Below, piece by piece: positions 42,398 through 50,257 of a DNA stretch of 64,000 nucleotides. This DNA comes from QFOX01 sp044237845 (GTDB lineage: Bacteria; Pseudomonadota; Alphaproteobacteria; Rickettsiales; UBA3002), in the NCBI GenBank assembly GCA_044237845.1, contig JBIIEL010000005.1, positions 9,366 through 73,365 on the forward strand, in the 5' to 3' direction. Position 1 is the stretch's first letter. The number at the start of each line of letters is the position of its first letter. Under the pieces are notes generated by a model. It saw nothing but the letters and a program-made list of their open reading frames with translations. It made no database searches and was not told the DNA's origin. The position numbers and the translations under genes are program-made.

Positions 42398-42844
42398 ATG
42401 ATTGCCTTATTTAGTGCGTTGCTCGGATTCATTTCGAGCGCGGTGCCGGACGTATTTAAACTGTTTCGCGATGCGAAAGACCGCGCGCATGAGATCACTC
42501 TGCTGAAACTGCAAATGGACTATGACCGCGAACGTGCGGCGACGGCGATGGCAGAGCAGACAGCACTCAACGAACGGCTGAAGGATAACCTAACCGGGAT
42601 TCACTGGGTGGATGCGCTGGCAGGCACCGTGCGCCCGGTGATTACCTATGCATTTTTTGGCCTCTATTTTCTGGTGAAATGCGCGCAGTTTCACCTGCTG
42701 ATGGATGCTGCGCTGCCGTGGCAAAGCGCGCTGAACGCGCCGCAAGCCCTTGTCGCGCTGTGGACGGAAGAAGACATTGCTATTTTCTCGGCGGTGATTG
42801 CCTTCTGGTTCGGTCAACGCGCGATGGGGAAGGCGAAGCGATGA
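42398..42844 (+). CDS. GTA-type holin (3-TM)
   Basis: A 148-residue protein matching the holin of three transmembrane segments described for gene-transfer release. It has an N-terminal helix (LFSALLGFISSAVPDVFKLF), a charged coiled region (HEITLLKLQMDYDRERAATA), a hydrophobic hairpin (PVITYAFFGLYFLVKCAQF) and a closing membrane segment ending in FWFGQRAMGKAK. Such holins let endolysin cross the inner membrane. It overlaps the lysozyme start by four bases. Confidence 0.85.
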   Translation: MIALFSALLGFISSAVPDVFKLFRDAKDRAHEITLLKLQMDYDRERAATAMAEQTALNERLKDNLTGIHWVDALAGTVRPVITYAFFGLYFLVKCAQFHLLMDAALPWQSALNAPQALVALWTEEDIAIFSAVIAFWFGQRAMGKAKR

Positions 42845-43275
42845 TGCGCGCGTCGGAAAATGGCATCGCCCTCATCTGTGAGTATGAGGGGTTCAGCGCG
42901 ACGGTATATCGCGACGCGGCGGGGCTGCCGACGATTGGTTATGGGCATCTCATTCGTGCGGGCGAGTGTTTCGCTGAGCCGCTGAGCGAGGTCGCCGCGC
43001 GTGCGTTGCTGCGGCAGGATGTGGCCGTGGCCGAGCAAGCGGTTGCGAAGTTTATCACCGCGCCACTCACGCAAAACCAGTGCGACGCGCTGGTGAGTTT
43101 TACCTTCAATCTCGGCGGTGGCGTGCTGCAACGCTCCACCCTGCGGCGCGTGCTCAATCGCGGGGAATATGACGCCGTGCCGCGAGAGATGATGCGCTAT
43201 GTCTGGGCCGGTGGACGCAAGCTCCCCGGCCTCATCCGCCGCCGCGCCGCTGAGGCGAATTTGTTCGATAATTAG
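42841..43275 (+). CDS. GH24 phage lysozyme (endolysin)
   Basis: A 144-residue muramidase that cleaves peptidoglycan for release. The T4-lysozyme-type triad is in place: Glu16 in EYEGF, Asp25 in YRDAAG and Thr31 in PTIGYGH, with the same spacing (9 and 6) as T4 lysozyme. DALVSFTFNLGGG and GLIRRRAAEANLF are also typical. There is no signal peptide, so it needs the holin encoded just before it. It is the last gene of the GTA-like locus. Confidence 0.93.
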   Translation: MMRASENGIALICEYEGFSATVYRDAAGLPTIGYGHLIRAGECFAEPLSEVAARALLRQDVAVAEQAVAKFITAPLTQNQCDALVSFTFNLGGGVLQRSTLRRVLNRGEYDAVPREMMRYVWAGGRKLPGLIRRRAAEANLFDN

Positions 43276-43323
43276 AAAAATCAATCGGATAGGGGGTTTA
43301 TCCCCCTCCGGTCGGGGTGAAAT

Positions 43324-43368
43324 CTTCACGAAACTGTCACACTTCTCTCCGTATTGTTGTGCTAGATT
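43324..43368 (+). promoter_or_regulatory. Pho-box-like promoter (site 8)
   Basis: CTTCACGAAACTGTCACA (43324-43341), then CTTCTCTCC, and TAGATT (43363-43368), 21 bp after the repeat. Confidence 0.75.
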
Positions 43369-43400
43369 AGGACAGTAAAACATTCTTTCGTGAGAGCAGT

Positions 43401-44126
43401 ATGAGCGATTTGAACATTCTAGATTATGCAGAAAGCGTGAAAAATCGCCTTTCGTGGGGTAAATTTGCTGATAAAAACGGCGAATCCGTGAAGGCGATGA
43501 AGGATGCACGGCAGAAATTGCTCGTGGAATTGGAAAGCGTGAGCAAAAATAACCCCGAGTTTGCGAAACTGTATAACCCGGCTAGGGATACAAAAACAGA
43601 ACTCGCTAAGATCGCAGACCTTGGCAAAGACGGCTGGGTGAAAAAAAATGGCGACATAACAGATGAAGCGTTTACCGCAGCAAAGAAGGCTTATAACGAA
43701 GCGGCAACCAAACTTGAAGGCGTTGTTTCTGGTAAAGAAGTTCTGAAAGATGCGACGGGTGCAGAAGTTAAGCTTCCTGAGACCCTGAAAACATCACATG
43801 AAGCGGCGACCAAGGCTGTTGGCAAAGTGAAATCCACCATGGATCACATGTTCGGTATGGCCAAAGTCGAAGGCATGGGCTTCACGGCTAAACATAACCT
43901 GAACAAATTTAACGTGTTCAGCAAAGAAGCGCGTGTGGTGACCAGCAATAAAGACCTCCTGATTCGTGGGGGTAGCATGGGTATCGGTGCGGTGATGACG
44001 ATTGATGCGCTCGCACGCGGTAAGGATAAAGAGGGCGAGCCACGCGGCGGTTACACTCGCCTGCTCGAAGGCCTTGCGGGGCTTGGCCTGGTGGGTGGTG
44101 GTCTGCTCGCGGGTCACGCACGTTAA
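43401..44126 (+). CDS. Unrecognised protein, Pho-box-like promoter
   Basis: A 241-residue protein of unknown function. Lys/Glu/Ala-rich helices make up the first 170 residues. Two short Gly-rich hydrophobic stretches close it (GSMGIGAVMTIDALA and LLEGLAGLGLVGGGLLAGHA), the kind of C-terminal hairpin also seen inside the 35673 and 37440 proteins. The leader is about 25 nt with GAGAG before the ATG. It stands alone between the endolysin gene and a bidirectional terminator. Confidence 0.75.
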   Translation: MSDLNILDYAESVKNRLSWGKFADKNGESVKAMKDARQKLLVELESVSKNNPEFAKLYNPARDTKTELAKIADLGKDGWVKKNGDITDEAFTAAKKAYNEAATKLEGVVSGKEVLKDATGAEVKLPETLKTSHEAATKAVGKVKSTMDHMFGMAKVEGMGFTAKHNLNKFNVFSKEARVVTSNKDLLIRGGSMGIGAVMTIDALARGKDKEGEPRGGYTRLLEGLAGLGLVGGGLLAGHAR

Positions 44127-44143
44127 GCAATTTCTAACGCAAC

Positions 44144-44180
44144 AAAAAACCCGGCCAGCGATGCTGCGCCGGGTTTTTTT
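44144..44180. terminator. Bidirectional rho-independent terminator
   Basis: AAAAAACCCGGC ... GCCGGGTTTTTT with an inner CAGC/GCTG stem, between the convergent 43401 gene and hflX. It overlaps the hflX stop. Confidence 0.88.
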
Positions 44181-45576
44181 AATACCCAAATTCGCGCGCG
44201 AAACGTGAGGCGTTGGCGGGGCTGAGGCGCACCTGATAAGTAGCGCGGGCTTCGTCATTTTCTTCCATGCGCTGACTCGCCACCTGACCATGCGCATGCA
44301 GCCATGCAATCGCGCGGCCATCGCTGGTGGGAAGGGTGAAATTGTAACTGCCGAGCAGTTTTTGCGATAGGCTTTCATCGAGTAAGGCGAGCAGGGCATC
44401 GCAGCCCTCGCCCGTGATGGCGGATAGGGGGATCGCCCCCGCCGGCGCGGCGTAATGCTCGCGGTGATCGGCTTCCCATTGGTCGATTTTGTTGTGCACC
44501 TCGACCATGTATTTGGATTCTGATGGGCTGCAAATAGCCAATTCCTGGGCTTCCGGTGCGCACGTACTTAGATGTACGCTTGCGCTCCGGTTCTCGGAAC
44601 CCGCTATTTTCGCACCATCATCTCTCCAAATAGGCGAGAGCACCACGTCTTTCCCGAACAAACTCTTCAGCACCGCATTGACATCCTGCGCTTGCGCGGT
44701 GCTGTCCTCATGCGCGATGTCGCGCACATGCAGCAGAATATCGGCGGAGAGGACTTCCTCGAGCGTGGCGCGAAACGCGGCGACCAGCTCCGTCGGCAGA
44801 TTGCTGATGAAGCCAACCGTGTCGCTGAGAAGCACCTTCAATCCCGATGGAAGCGTAGCTTCCCGAATCGTCGGGTCGAGCGTGGCGAACAGCATGTCCT
44901 GCCCCACGACCTGCGCATTCGTGAGGCGGTTGAACAGGGTGGATTTTCCAGCGTTGGTGTAGCCGACGAGGGCAATGAGCGGATAGGGCACGTCGCGCCG
45001 CGTGGCGCGGTGGAGGGTGCGGGTGCGCACCACGTCGGCGAGTTGCTTTTTGATTTTGATGATGCGGTCGCCGATCATGCGGCGATCAAGCTCGATCTGC
45101 GACTCGCCGGGGCCGCCCAGGAATCCGAAGCCGCCGCGCTGCCGTTCGAGGTGCGTCCAGCTACGCACGAGGCGCGATTTCTGATAGGTGAGGGAGGCGA
45201 GCTCCACCTGCAATTTCCCCTCCGCCGTGCGGGCGCGGGCACCGAAGATTTCGAGGATGAGTGCCGTGCGGTCGATGACTTTGCAGCCGAAGGCGGTTTC
45301 GAGGTTGCGTTGTTGCACCGGCGTCAGCGCACAATCCACCACCGCGAGGGTGATCTCGTTCTGTTCGATCAGCTCGGCGAGCTCCGCCACTTTGCCGCTG
45401 CCGATATAGGTGGCGGGGGTGATGCGTTGCAGGCGCACAATCGCGGCATGCACGACATCCAGCGCGATGGCGTGGGCGAGGCCGACCGCTTCCTCGAGCG
45501 AGGCATGCAGTGAACGCTCCGCTTTCTCGCGGCTGGTAATAACGGGGTGGAGAACGAGGGTTTTGTTCAAGGGCAT
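44179..45576 (-). CDS. hflX: Ribosome-associated GTPase HflX with an in-frame palindromic insertion
   Basis: A 465-residue HflX, a GTPase that splits stalled or vacant ribosomes. GSGKVAELAELIE opens the N-terminal domain and GGPGESQIELDRR is the HflX signature. The G motifs are GYTNAGKSTL (G1), T in ATLDPTIR (G2), DTVGF (G3) and NKID (G4). Between G3 and G4 about 40 residues (from VLSPIWRDDGAK to ICSPSESKY) are extra. They are encoded by a 121-bp imperfect palindrome, recalling Rickettsia palindromic elements inserted in genes. The start codon lies inside the related element at 45571. It follows hfq, the usual partner. Confidence 0.92.
   Translation of the reverse strand: MPLNKTLVLHPVITSREKAERSLHASLEEAVGLAHAIALDVVHAAIVRLQRITPATYIGSGKVAELAELIEQNEITLAVVDCALTPVQQRNLETAFGCKVIDRTALILEIFGARARTAEGKLQVELASLTYQKSRLVRSWTHLERQRGGFGFLGGPGESQIELDRRMIGDRIIKIKKQLADVVRTRTLHRATRRDVPYPLIALVGYTNAGKSTLFNRLTNAQVVGQDMLFATLDPTIREATLPSGLKVLLSDTVGFISNLPTELVAAFRATLEEVLSADILLHVRDIAHEDSTAQAQDVNAVLKSLFGKDVVLSPIWRDDGAKIAGSENRSASVHLSTCAPEAQELAICSPSESKYMVEVHNKIDQWEADHREHYAAPAGAIPLSAITGEGCDALLALLDESLSQKLLGSYNFTLPTSDGRAIAWLHAHGQVASQRMEENDEARATYQVRLSPANASRFAREFGY
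44511..44631. repeat. Palindromic element inserted in frame in hflX
   Basis: Imperfect 121-bp palindrome from ATTTGGATTCTGATGG to CCATCATCTCTCCAAAT, centred on GTACTTAGATGTAC (44564-44577). The same type of core is in the element at 45571. No stop codon arises, and the reading frame of hflX is kept. Confidence 0.8.
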
Positions 45577-45714
45577 CTCTAGTAACTCATTTTGGCTTCA
45601 AATCTGCTTGCGATGGAGCCTCCTCAAAAAATCATGTACTAAGATGTACACTGGATTTTTCTCGGTATCCATCGCCGCGCGCTTTTTTGCCAAAATGAGT
45701 TACTAGAGATGCCC
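45571..45714. repeat. Palindromic element between hfq and hflX
   Basis: Perfect 26-bp terminal inverted repeats (45571-45596 and 45689-45714; outer end GGGCATCTCTAG). The interior is an imperfect palindrome centred on GTACTAAGATGTAC. The left terminal repeat contains the ATG of hflX. Confidence 0.85.
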
Positions 45715-45721
45715 TCAAGCG

Positions 45722-46000
45722 CTACGCAGTGGGGGCGGCAGCATCCGTCGCCGCTACGTCGCCTTCATCTTCGCCCTTATAGAGGCTGATGTTGGTGCTT
45801 GGGACGATGGTGGCAATCGCGTGCTTGTAAACCAGCTGCACTTGCGGGCTGCGACGCAGTACGACGCAGAAATTATCGAATCCGCTTATATTTCCCTGAA
45901 GCTTGACGCCGCTGGTGAGGAATACCGTCACCGGCACCTTCTCCTTGCGCAGGGTGTTCAGGAAAACATCTTGAATATTCTGGTTTTTTTCGGTTGCCAT
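45722..46000 (-). CDS. hfq: RNA chaperone Hfq
   Basis: A 92-residue Hfq, a hexameric Sm-like protein that pairs small RNAs with mRNAs. Sm1 reads QDVFLNTLRKEKVPVTVFLT followed by GVKLQGNISGFDNFCVVL, and Sm2 contains YKHAIATIVP with the conserved KH motif. An acidic Ala-rich tail of about 20 residues closes it. The order hfq-hflX is the classical one. A Pho-box-like site on the other strand begins 100 bp upstream of its start. Confidence 0.95.
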   Translation of the reverse strand: MATEKNQNIQDVFLNTLRKEKVPVTVFLTSGVKLQGNISGFDNFCVVLRRSPQVQLVYKHAIATIVPSTNISLYKGEDEGDVAATDAAAPTA

Positions 46001-46099
46001 GCTTGCCTCTTATGGGGTTTTTGGTCGTTTTTGTGGGGTTCTGGCCTCGCCAAAACCGCCCCCCTTTTAAGGGTAAGTGGCTGGGGGTGCAACCGAAAT

Positions 46100-46144
46100 C
46101 TTCACAAAACCGTCACACTTCTCCCCCCTGAAATGGGGTAGGAT
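46100..46144 (+). promoter_or_regulatory. Pho-box-like promoter (site 9)
   Basis: CTTCACAAAACCGTCACA (46100-46117), then CTTCTCCCC, and TAGGAT (46139-46144), 21 bp after the repeat. No protein gene of normal size follows. Confidence 0.75.
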
Positions 46145-46150
46145 AAGACC

Positions 46151-46242
46151 ATGAAGATACGTCTGGCTCCGGTCGGATAGTACAAGTTTCTCTGTGCGAG
46201 AAGTGCTTGGGGTGCTGGTGGCAACATCAGCACCTTCTTTTT
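46151..46242 (+). ncRNA. Candidate small RNA or deleted gene remnant
   Basis: Promoter site 9 is followed by a nine-codon frame (ATG 46151 to TAG 46180), a small TCTC-TGTGC-GAGA hairpin and a rho-independent terminator (GGTGCTG ... CAGCACC then TTCTTTTTT, 46211-46242). The transcript would be about 90 nt. The TCTCTGTGCGAGA block and a terminator with a GGCAACA loop also close the 51258 gene, so this may be the shell of a deleted gene of that set or a real sRNA. Confidence 0.5.
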
Positions 46243-46270
46243 TGCCCATTGCATGGGCGGGGCGTCACAC

Positions 46271-46385
46271 ACTCCGTCATTGCGAGGAGTGAAACGACGA
46301 AGCAATCCAGACCCCTTAAGAAAAATACTGTCGCGCAGACGCGCGACGCTGGATTGCCCGGCCTTTGGCCTCGCAATGACGGAGT
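46271..46385. repeat. Long dispersed palindromic repeat (CAATCCAG family)
   Basis: CACTCCGTCATTGCGAGGAG...GCAATCCAG, a centre CTTAAG...ATACTGTCGCGCAGACGCG, and an inverted CTGGATTGC...CTCGCAATGACGGAGTG. Same element as at 14686. Confidence 0.88.
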
Positions 46386-46391
46386 GTGTAG

Positions 46392-48962
46392 CTAAGCGGC
46401 ATCCGCCTCGGCGGCGAAGGTGATGGCGATGGTTTCGGCCTCAACGCTGGTAGACGCTTCCCACGCGCGCACGTTACCTGCACCGGCGACGTCGCCCATC
46501 CATAAGGCGGGCGTTGGCGTGGTGGCGGGGATACGCAGCATCTCAATCGGGAATTTGATGGAGCGGTTGGTCGAGGATTTCTCCGCGCGGATGCGGGCGA
46601 GGACGGCAAGCGCCTCCGCACCCATGGCGAGCGCGGCGTCATCCACGACATATTCCGCCGCCTTCACCCACATGCCGCGTGCGTGGAGGGAGCCAGCGGC
46701 GGCGTAGGCATCGGCGAAGATGTGGCTGTAGAGTTCTTCCGTCACATGCGGCACGATGGGGGCGTAGAGCTTCAGGATGCCATCGAGGCAGTGATAGAGC
46801 GCGCGCACGGCAGATTGCTGCTGGGCGGGGGTGAAGCTGCCGTCTTCGTTATAGACGCGCTTCTTGATGAGCTCGAGATAATTGTCGCAGAAATCTGCCC
46901 AGAAGAAGTTGTTGGTCGCATCCAGCGCATCGGCGTATTCGTAGCGGTTGAAGGCCTCCGTCGCGGCGGAAACCGTTTGCGCGAGGCGCGAGAGAATCCA
47001 GCGGTCGATGACTTCGCTGACGGCGCCGGACGCCATGTCGGCAGCGGCGCTTGCGGGTGCGGATTCGAGCTTGTTCAAATGAATCGCGGCGAATTGCGTC
47101 GCGTTCCACAGCTTGCCGACGAGCTTTTTACCGATCTTGAGCAGGTCGGGCGAGAAGGCGGTATCTTGCCCAAGGCGCGAGGTCGCCGCCCAGTAGCGCA
47201 CCGCGTCCGTCCCGCGCTCCTCGATCAGCGCGGTGGGGGTGATGACATTGCCCTTCGACTTGCTCATCTTCGACTTATCCTCAGCGAGGCACCAGCCGGA
47301 GATCATGAGATTTTTCCATGGAATGCTGTTGCTGTGGAGGTGCGACTTAACAATCGTATAGAAAGCCCAGGTGCGGATAATCTCGTGCGCTTGCGGCCGC
47401 AGATCCGCGGGGTAGAGCTTGGCGAAGCGGTTTTTATCTGCCGCCGTTTCGGCGTTGATGCCGTGTGCAGAAAGCTGCGGGCTGATGGACGACGTCGCCC
47501 AAGTGTCCATGACGTCGGCATCGGCGATCACTTCTTCGCGTGTGTAGCCCTTCGGTAAATCGACCAGCGGGTTGACGGGGAGTTGATCGGCGGCGGCGTA
47601 AATCGCTTTGCCCTTTTCGCCCTCGCGCAGCGAGTACCACACCGGAAACGGCACACCGAAATAGCGCTGGCGGCTGATGCACCAGTCTTGGTTCAGACCG
47701 TCGATCCATTGCTCGATGCGCAGGCGCATCCAATCCGGATTCCACGCGCATTCGCGCGCTTTGGCGGTGAGCGCCTCTTTTTTGTCGGCAACTTTGACGA
47801 ACCACTGATGCGTCGGCAGAATTTCGAGCGGCGCGCCGGAACGCTCGGCGCATTTCACGGCGTGGGTGATGGCGGTTTGCTTGACCAGCACACCGGCTTC
47901 TTTCAGCAACTCCAGAATGATCTGCCGTGCGCCGGGATGTTTGGGGTCGGCATTGCTGACTTTTTTGCCATTGAGTGCGGTGGCGAGTGCCTCTGGCCAA
48001 TGGAAGCCGGGTTCATATTTCCCTCCGGCCAATGCGGCGGCGAGGTCGATGCGCCCGAATTTGTTGATGACCACGCGTGTAGGCAGTTGGTGCTTTTGCC
48101 ATTTCAGGATGTCGGCATCGTCGCCGAAGGTACAGCACATCATGAGGCCGGTGCCTTTTTCGGGGTCGACGGTGACATCGGTGAGGATGGGCACGGAGAA
48201 ACCAAACAGCGGCACCTCGGCGTTTTTGCCGTGGAGATGGGTGTAGCGCGCGTCTTCCGGATGGCAGAACAGCGCAACGCACGCGGGCAGTAGCTCCGGC
48301 CGCGTGGTCATGATGGTGAGCGGCGTACCCTCGGCGGTGAAGATGATGTCATTCGCGAAGCTGGGCAGTTCCTTGTCTTCAATCTCCGCGCTGGCGATGG
48401 CGGTCTGGTCGACCGGGTCCCAATAGAACGGGCGTTCGCTGCGGTAGCAATGGCCTTTGTTCACGAGGTCGAGGAAGGAAAGCTGGCTGAGGCGGCGGCT
48501 GTCATCGCTGATGGTGTGGTATTCCTGCGCCCAGTCGACGCTAAGCGCGATGGACTCGAACAGGGTACGGAATTCTTTGCGGGCTTCTTCGCTCACGCCA
48601 AGGCACTCGGCGATGAAGGCTTCGCGGGTCATATCCGCCGCGCGGATTTTCTTGGTTTTCTCGACGAGGCGCTCGGTGGGCAGGCCGTTATCGTCGAACC
48701 CCATGGGGTAGAAGACGTTCTTGCCCGCCATGCGCTGGAAGCGGGCGATGAAATCCGCCTGCGTGTAGCTGAACACATGCCCCATATGCAGCGTGCCGGA
48801 TACGGTCGGTGGCGGGGTGTCGATGACGTAGGAATTCTCGCGCGATTCTGCGGCGTCCCACGCATAGGTTTTCTGCTCCACCCAATGGCGCTGCCATTTT
48901 TTCTCGGTGGCGGTCTGGTCGTATTGCGCGGGGAGCACGCTCATGCGGTGTGTGTGTGTCAT
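46392..48962 (-). CDS. valS: Valyl-tRNA synthetase, archaeal-like/rickettsial type
   Basis: An 856-residue class I synthetase that charges tRNA-Val. SGTLHMGHVFSYTQ is the HIGH motif and KMSKSKGNVITP the KMSKS loop. An editing domain lies between residues ~190 and 340 (TIMTTRPELLPACVALFCHP). The segment NVFYPMGFDDNGLPTERLVE and the compact length without the long C-terminal coiled-coil arm are features of the archaeal-like ValRS known from Rickettsia, not of the usual bacterial form (about 950 residues). The start at 48962 lacks a clear ribosome site; an ATG six codons later is possible. Confidence 0.93.
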   Translation of the reverse strand: MTHTHRMSVLPAQYDQTATEKKWQRHWVEQKTYAWDAAESRENSYVIDTPPPTVSGTLHMGHVFSYTQADFIARFQRMAGKNVFYPMGFDDNGLPTERLVEKTKKIRAADMTREAFIAECLGVSEEARKEFRTLFESIALSVDWAQEYHTISDDSRRLSQLSFLDLVNKGHCYRSERPFYWDPVDQTAIASAEIEDKELPSFANDIIFTAEGTPLTIMTTRPELLPACVALFCHPEDARYTHLHGKNAEVPLFGFSVPILTDVTVDPEKGTGLMMCCTFGDDADILKWQKHQLPTRVVINKFGRIDLAAALAGGKYEPGFHWPEALATALNGKKVSNADPKHPGARQIILELLKEAGVLVKQTAITHAVKCAERSGAPLEILPTHQWFVKVADKKEALTAKARECAWNPDWMRLRIEQWIDGLNQDWCISRQRYFGVPFPVWYSLREGEKGKAIYAAADQLPVNPLVDLPKGYTREEVIADADVMDTWATSSISPQLSAHGINAETAADKNRFAKLYPADLRPQAHEIIRTWAFYTIVKSHLHSNSIPWKNLMISGWCLAEDKSKMSKSKGNVITPTALIEERGTDAVRYWAATSRLGQDTAFSPDLLKIGKKLVGKLWNATQFAAIHLNKLESAPASAAADMASGAVSEVIDRWILSRLAQTVSAATEAFNRYEYADALDATNNFFWADFCDNYLELIKKRVYNEDGSFTPAQQQSAVRALYHCLDGILKLYAPIVPHVTEELYSHIFADAYAAAGSLHARGMWVKAAEYVVDDAALAMGAEALAVLARIRAEKSSTNRSIKFPIEMLRIPATTPTPALWMGDVAGAGNVRAWEASTSVEAETIAITFAAEADAA

Positions 48963-49005
48963 GGCGCGTGTTTAGACGCTGCCCACGCAGGGCGCAACGG
49001 GATTT

Positions 49006-49728
49006 TTAGGCAAGAATCGCCGGCCAGAGGGTGGCGGGGGAGGAGCCTTCGCGGGTGGTGAGCTGCGGGTTGGCGCCGTATTCCATCAGCAGCCGCGCCA
49101 TGGGTCTGTTTTTCTCCAGCGCGGCGATGGCGAGCGGGCTCACCCAACTATCCGGAATCAGCGTGTTGGCATTCGCCCCATTTCTGAGGAGCAGCCGCGC
49201 CATATCTGCCGCATCGTTAATCACGCAGTGATGCAGCGCGGTGATGCCTTCGTGGTCGAGCGCATCGAGCGGGCATTTTTTCTGCAGAATCGCCTCGGCC
49301 AGCGGCACGGTGATGGAACGCTCGTGCGACTCCGCCTCCATGCAGAGAATATGCAGCGGCGTGCGGCCATAGCCATCCATCACCGCGGCGTTCTCCATGG
49401 CGGCGAGGAGGCGGTGGGCGATGGCCCAGTGGCGCCGGCGCAGTGCGCTATGCAACGGGGTGCCCAGTGGCATGCCACATAAAAAGGCCGGGGCCGCACC
49501 ATGTACGAGTAACCATTCCACCGTGCGGGCGCGACCCCGGCGAGCAGCCTCCATCAACGCAGAGGTATGACGGAGGGGGTGAGACACATCGACCGGTACG
49601 CCATGGGCGAGGAGGTCCTCGAGCAGCGCCATATCCTCCTGCTCGATGGCGGAGAACCAGGCGTAAACACGGGTGAGCGCTTGCGTGTTCGGCGTGGCGG
49701 CGACTGGTTGTATTTGTTTTTTGGGCAT
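49006..49728 (-). CDS. Ankyrin-repeat protein
   Basis: A 240-residue protein made largely of ankyrin repeats: GVPVDVSHPLRHTSALMEAA, GTPLHSALRRRHWAIAHRLL, GYGRTPLHILCMEAESHERS, DHEGITALHHCVINDAADMA and SPLAIAALEKNRPMARLLME. These stack as a protein-binding solenoid. There is no signal peptide or membrane segment. The ATG at 49728 has AGGGGA seven bases upstream. It lies just upstream of valS on the same strand, 43 bp apart. Ankyrin proteins in host-associated bacteria are often effectors, but this one could equally be intracellular. Confidence 0.88.
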   Translation of the reverse strand: MPKKQIQPVAATPNTQALTRVYAWFSAIEQEDMALLEDLLAHGVPVDVSHPLRHTSALMEAARRGRARTVEWLLVHGAAPAFLCGMPLGTPLHSALRRRHWAIAHRLLAAMENAAVMDGYGRTPLHILCMEAESHERSITVPLAEAILQKKCPLDALDHEGITALHHCVINDAADMARLLLRNGANANTLIPDSWVSPLAIAALEKNRPMARLLMEYGANPQLTTREGSSPATLWPAILA

Positions 49729-50145
49729 CACGGCATCCCCTAATCAACCTTAGATTGCGCAATAAGGTAAATATTAACAACTATTAGTATATGTTCCCAT
49801 CGGGAAAATACAACTAAAAAGTTTTTATTATAGGGATATGATGCAACCATAGAGTGTGTTTTCGAGGGGTGGGCGAAGCGGTAAGGGACGTGGCTGGGGC
49901 TGGATTTTGGGGGCAGAAAAGGCTCAGGAAATCTGCGCAGAAATTAATGATAAAGAGCCTTTGATGGCGAGTATTTTTCGCATTTGACAAGGGCGCTCTG
50001 AGCGGCATTTTGCTGTGGATAATAGAATAAAATAATGAACATAAGCAATAGATTGATAATTCCATCAACAGATAAAATGGATAAAAGTTTATCCGATTAT
50101 ATTAATTATTGATGACGAAAAAAAGTTGCAAAAATCTTTACCATG
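49729..50145. other. AT-rich intergenic region with DnaA box and palindrome
   Basis: No gene supported. It is AT-rich and contains one perfect DnaA box (TGTGGATAA, 50014-50022, minus orientation) and a perfect operator-like palindrome GGATAAA-AG-TTTATCC (50079-50094). It ends at a CtrA-type site. A short minus-strand frame near 49814-50068 has no ribosome site and unlikely composition. Confidence 0.5.
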
Positions 50146-50177
50146 TTAACGTTAAATTAACCCACGCCCTGTATAAC
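50146..50177 (+). promoter_or_regulatory. CtrA-type promoter of the 50258 gene
   Basis: TTAA (50146-50149), seven bases, TTAAC (50157-50161), then TATAAC (50172-50177), 15 bp from the second TTAA. Confidence 0.65.
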
Positions 50178-50257
50178 TGAAAGTAACGAGGACGACGTCC
50201 CCCGGATGGAAAGATCCCCGACCGCGCAAACCAAAACGCGAACAACAGAGGCACAGA

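Noticed and set aside
46151..46180. Nine-residue peptide as a protein gene
   Set aside because: Too short to support and without a ribosome site; treated as part of a candidate small RNA or remnant.
49814..50068. An 84-codon frame on the - strand in the AT-rich gap
   Set aside because: No ribosome site, unlikely composition, and it covers the DnaA box and palindrome.
49729..50257. Chromosomal replication origin
   Set aside because: Only one perfect DnaA box and no usual origin neighbours; kept only as a low-interest observation.
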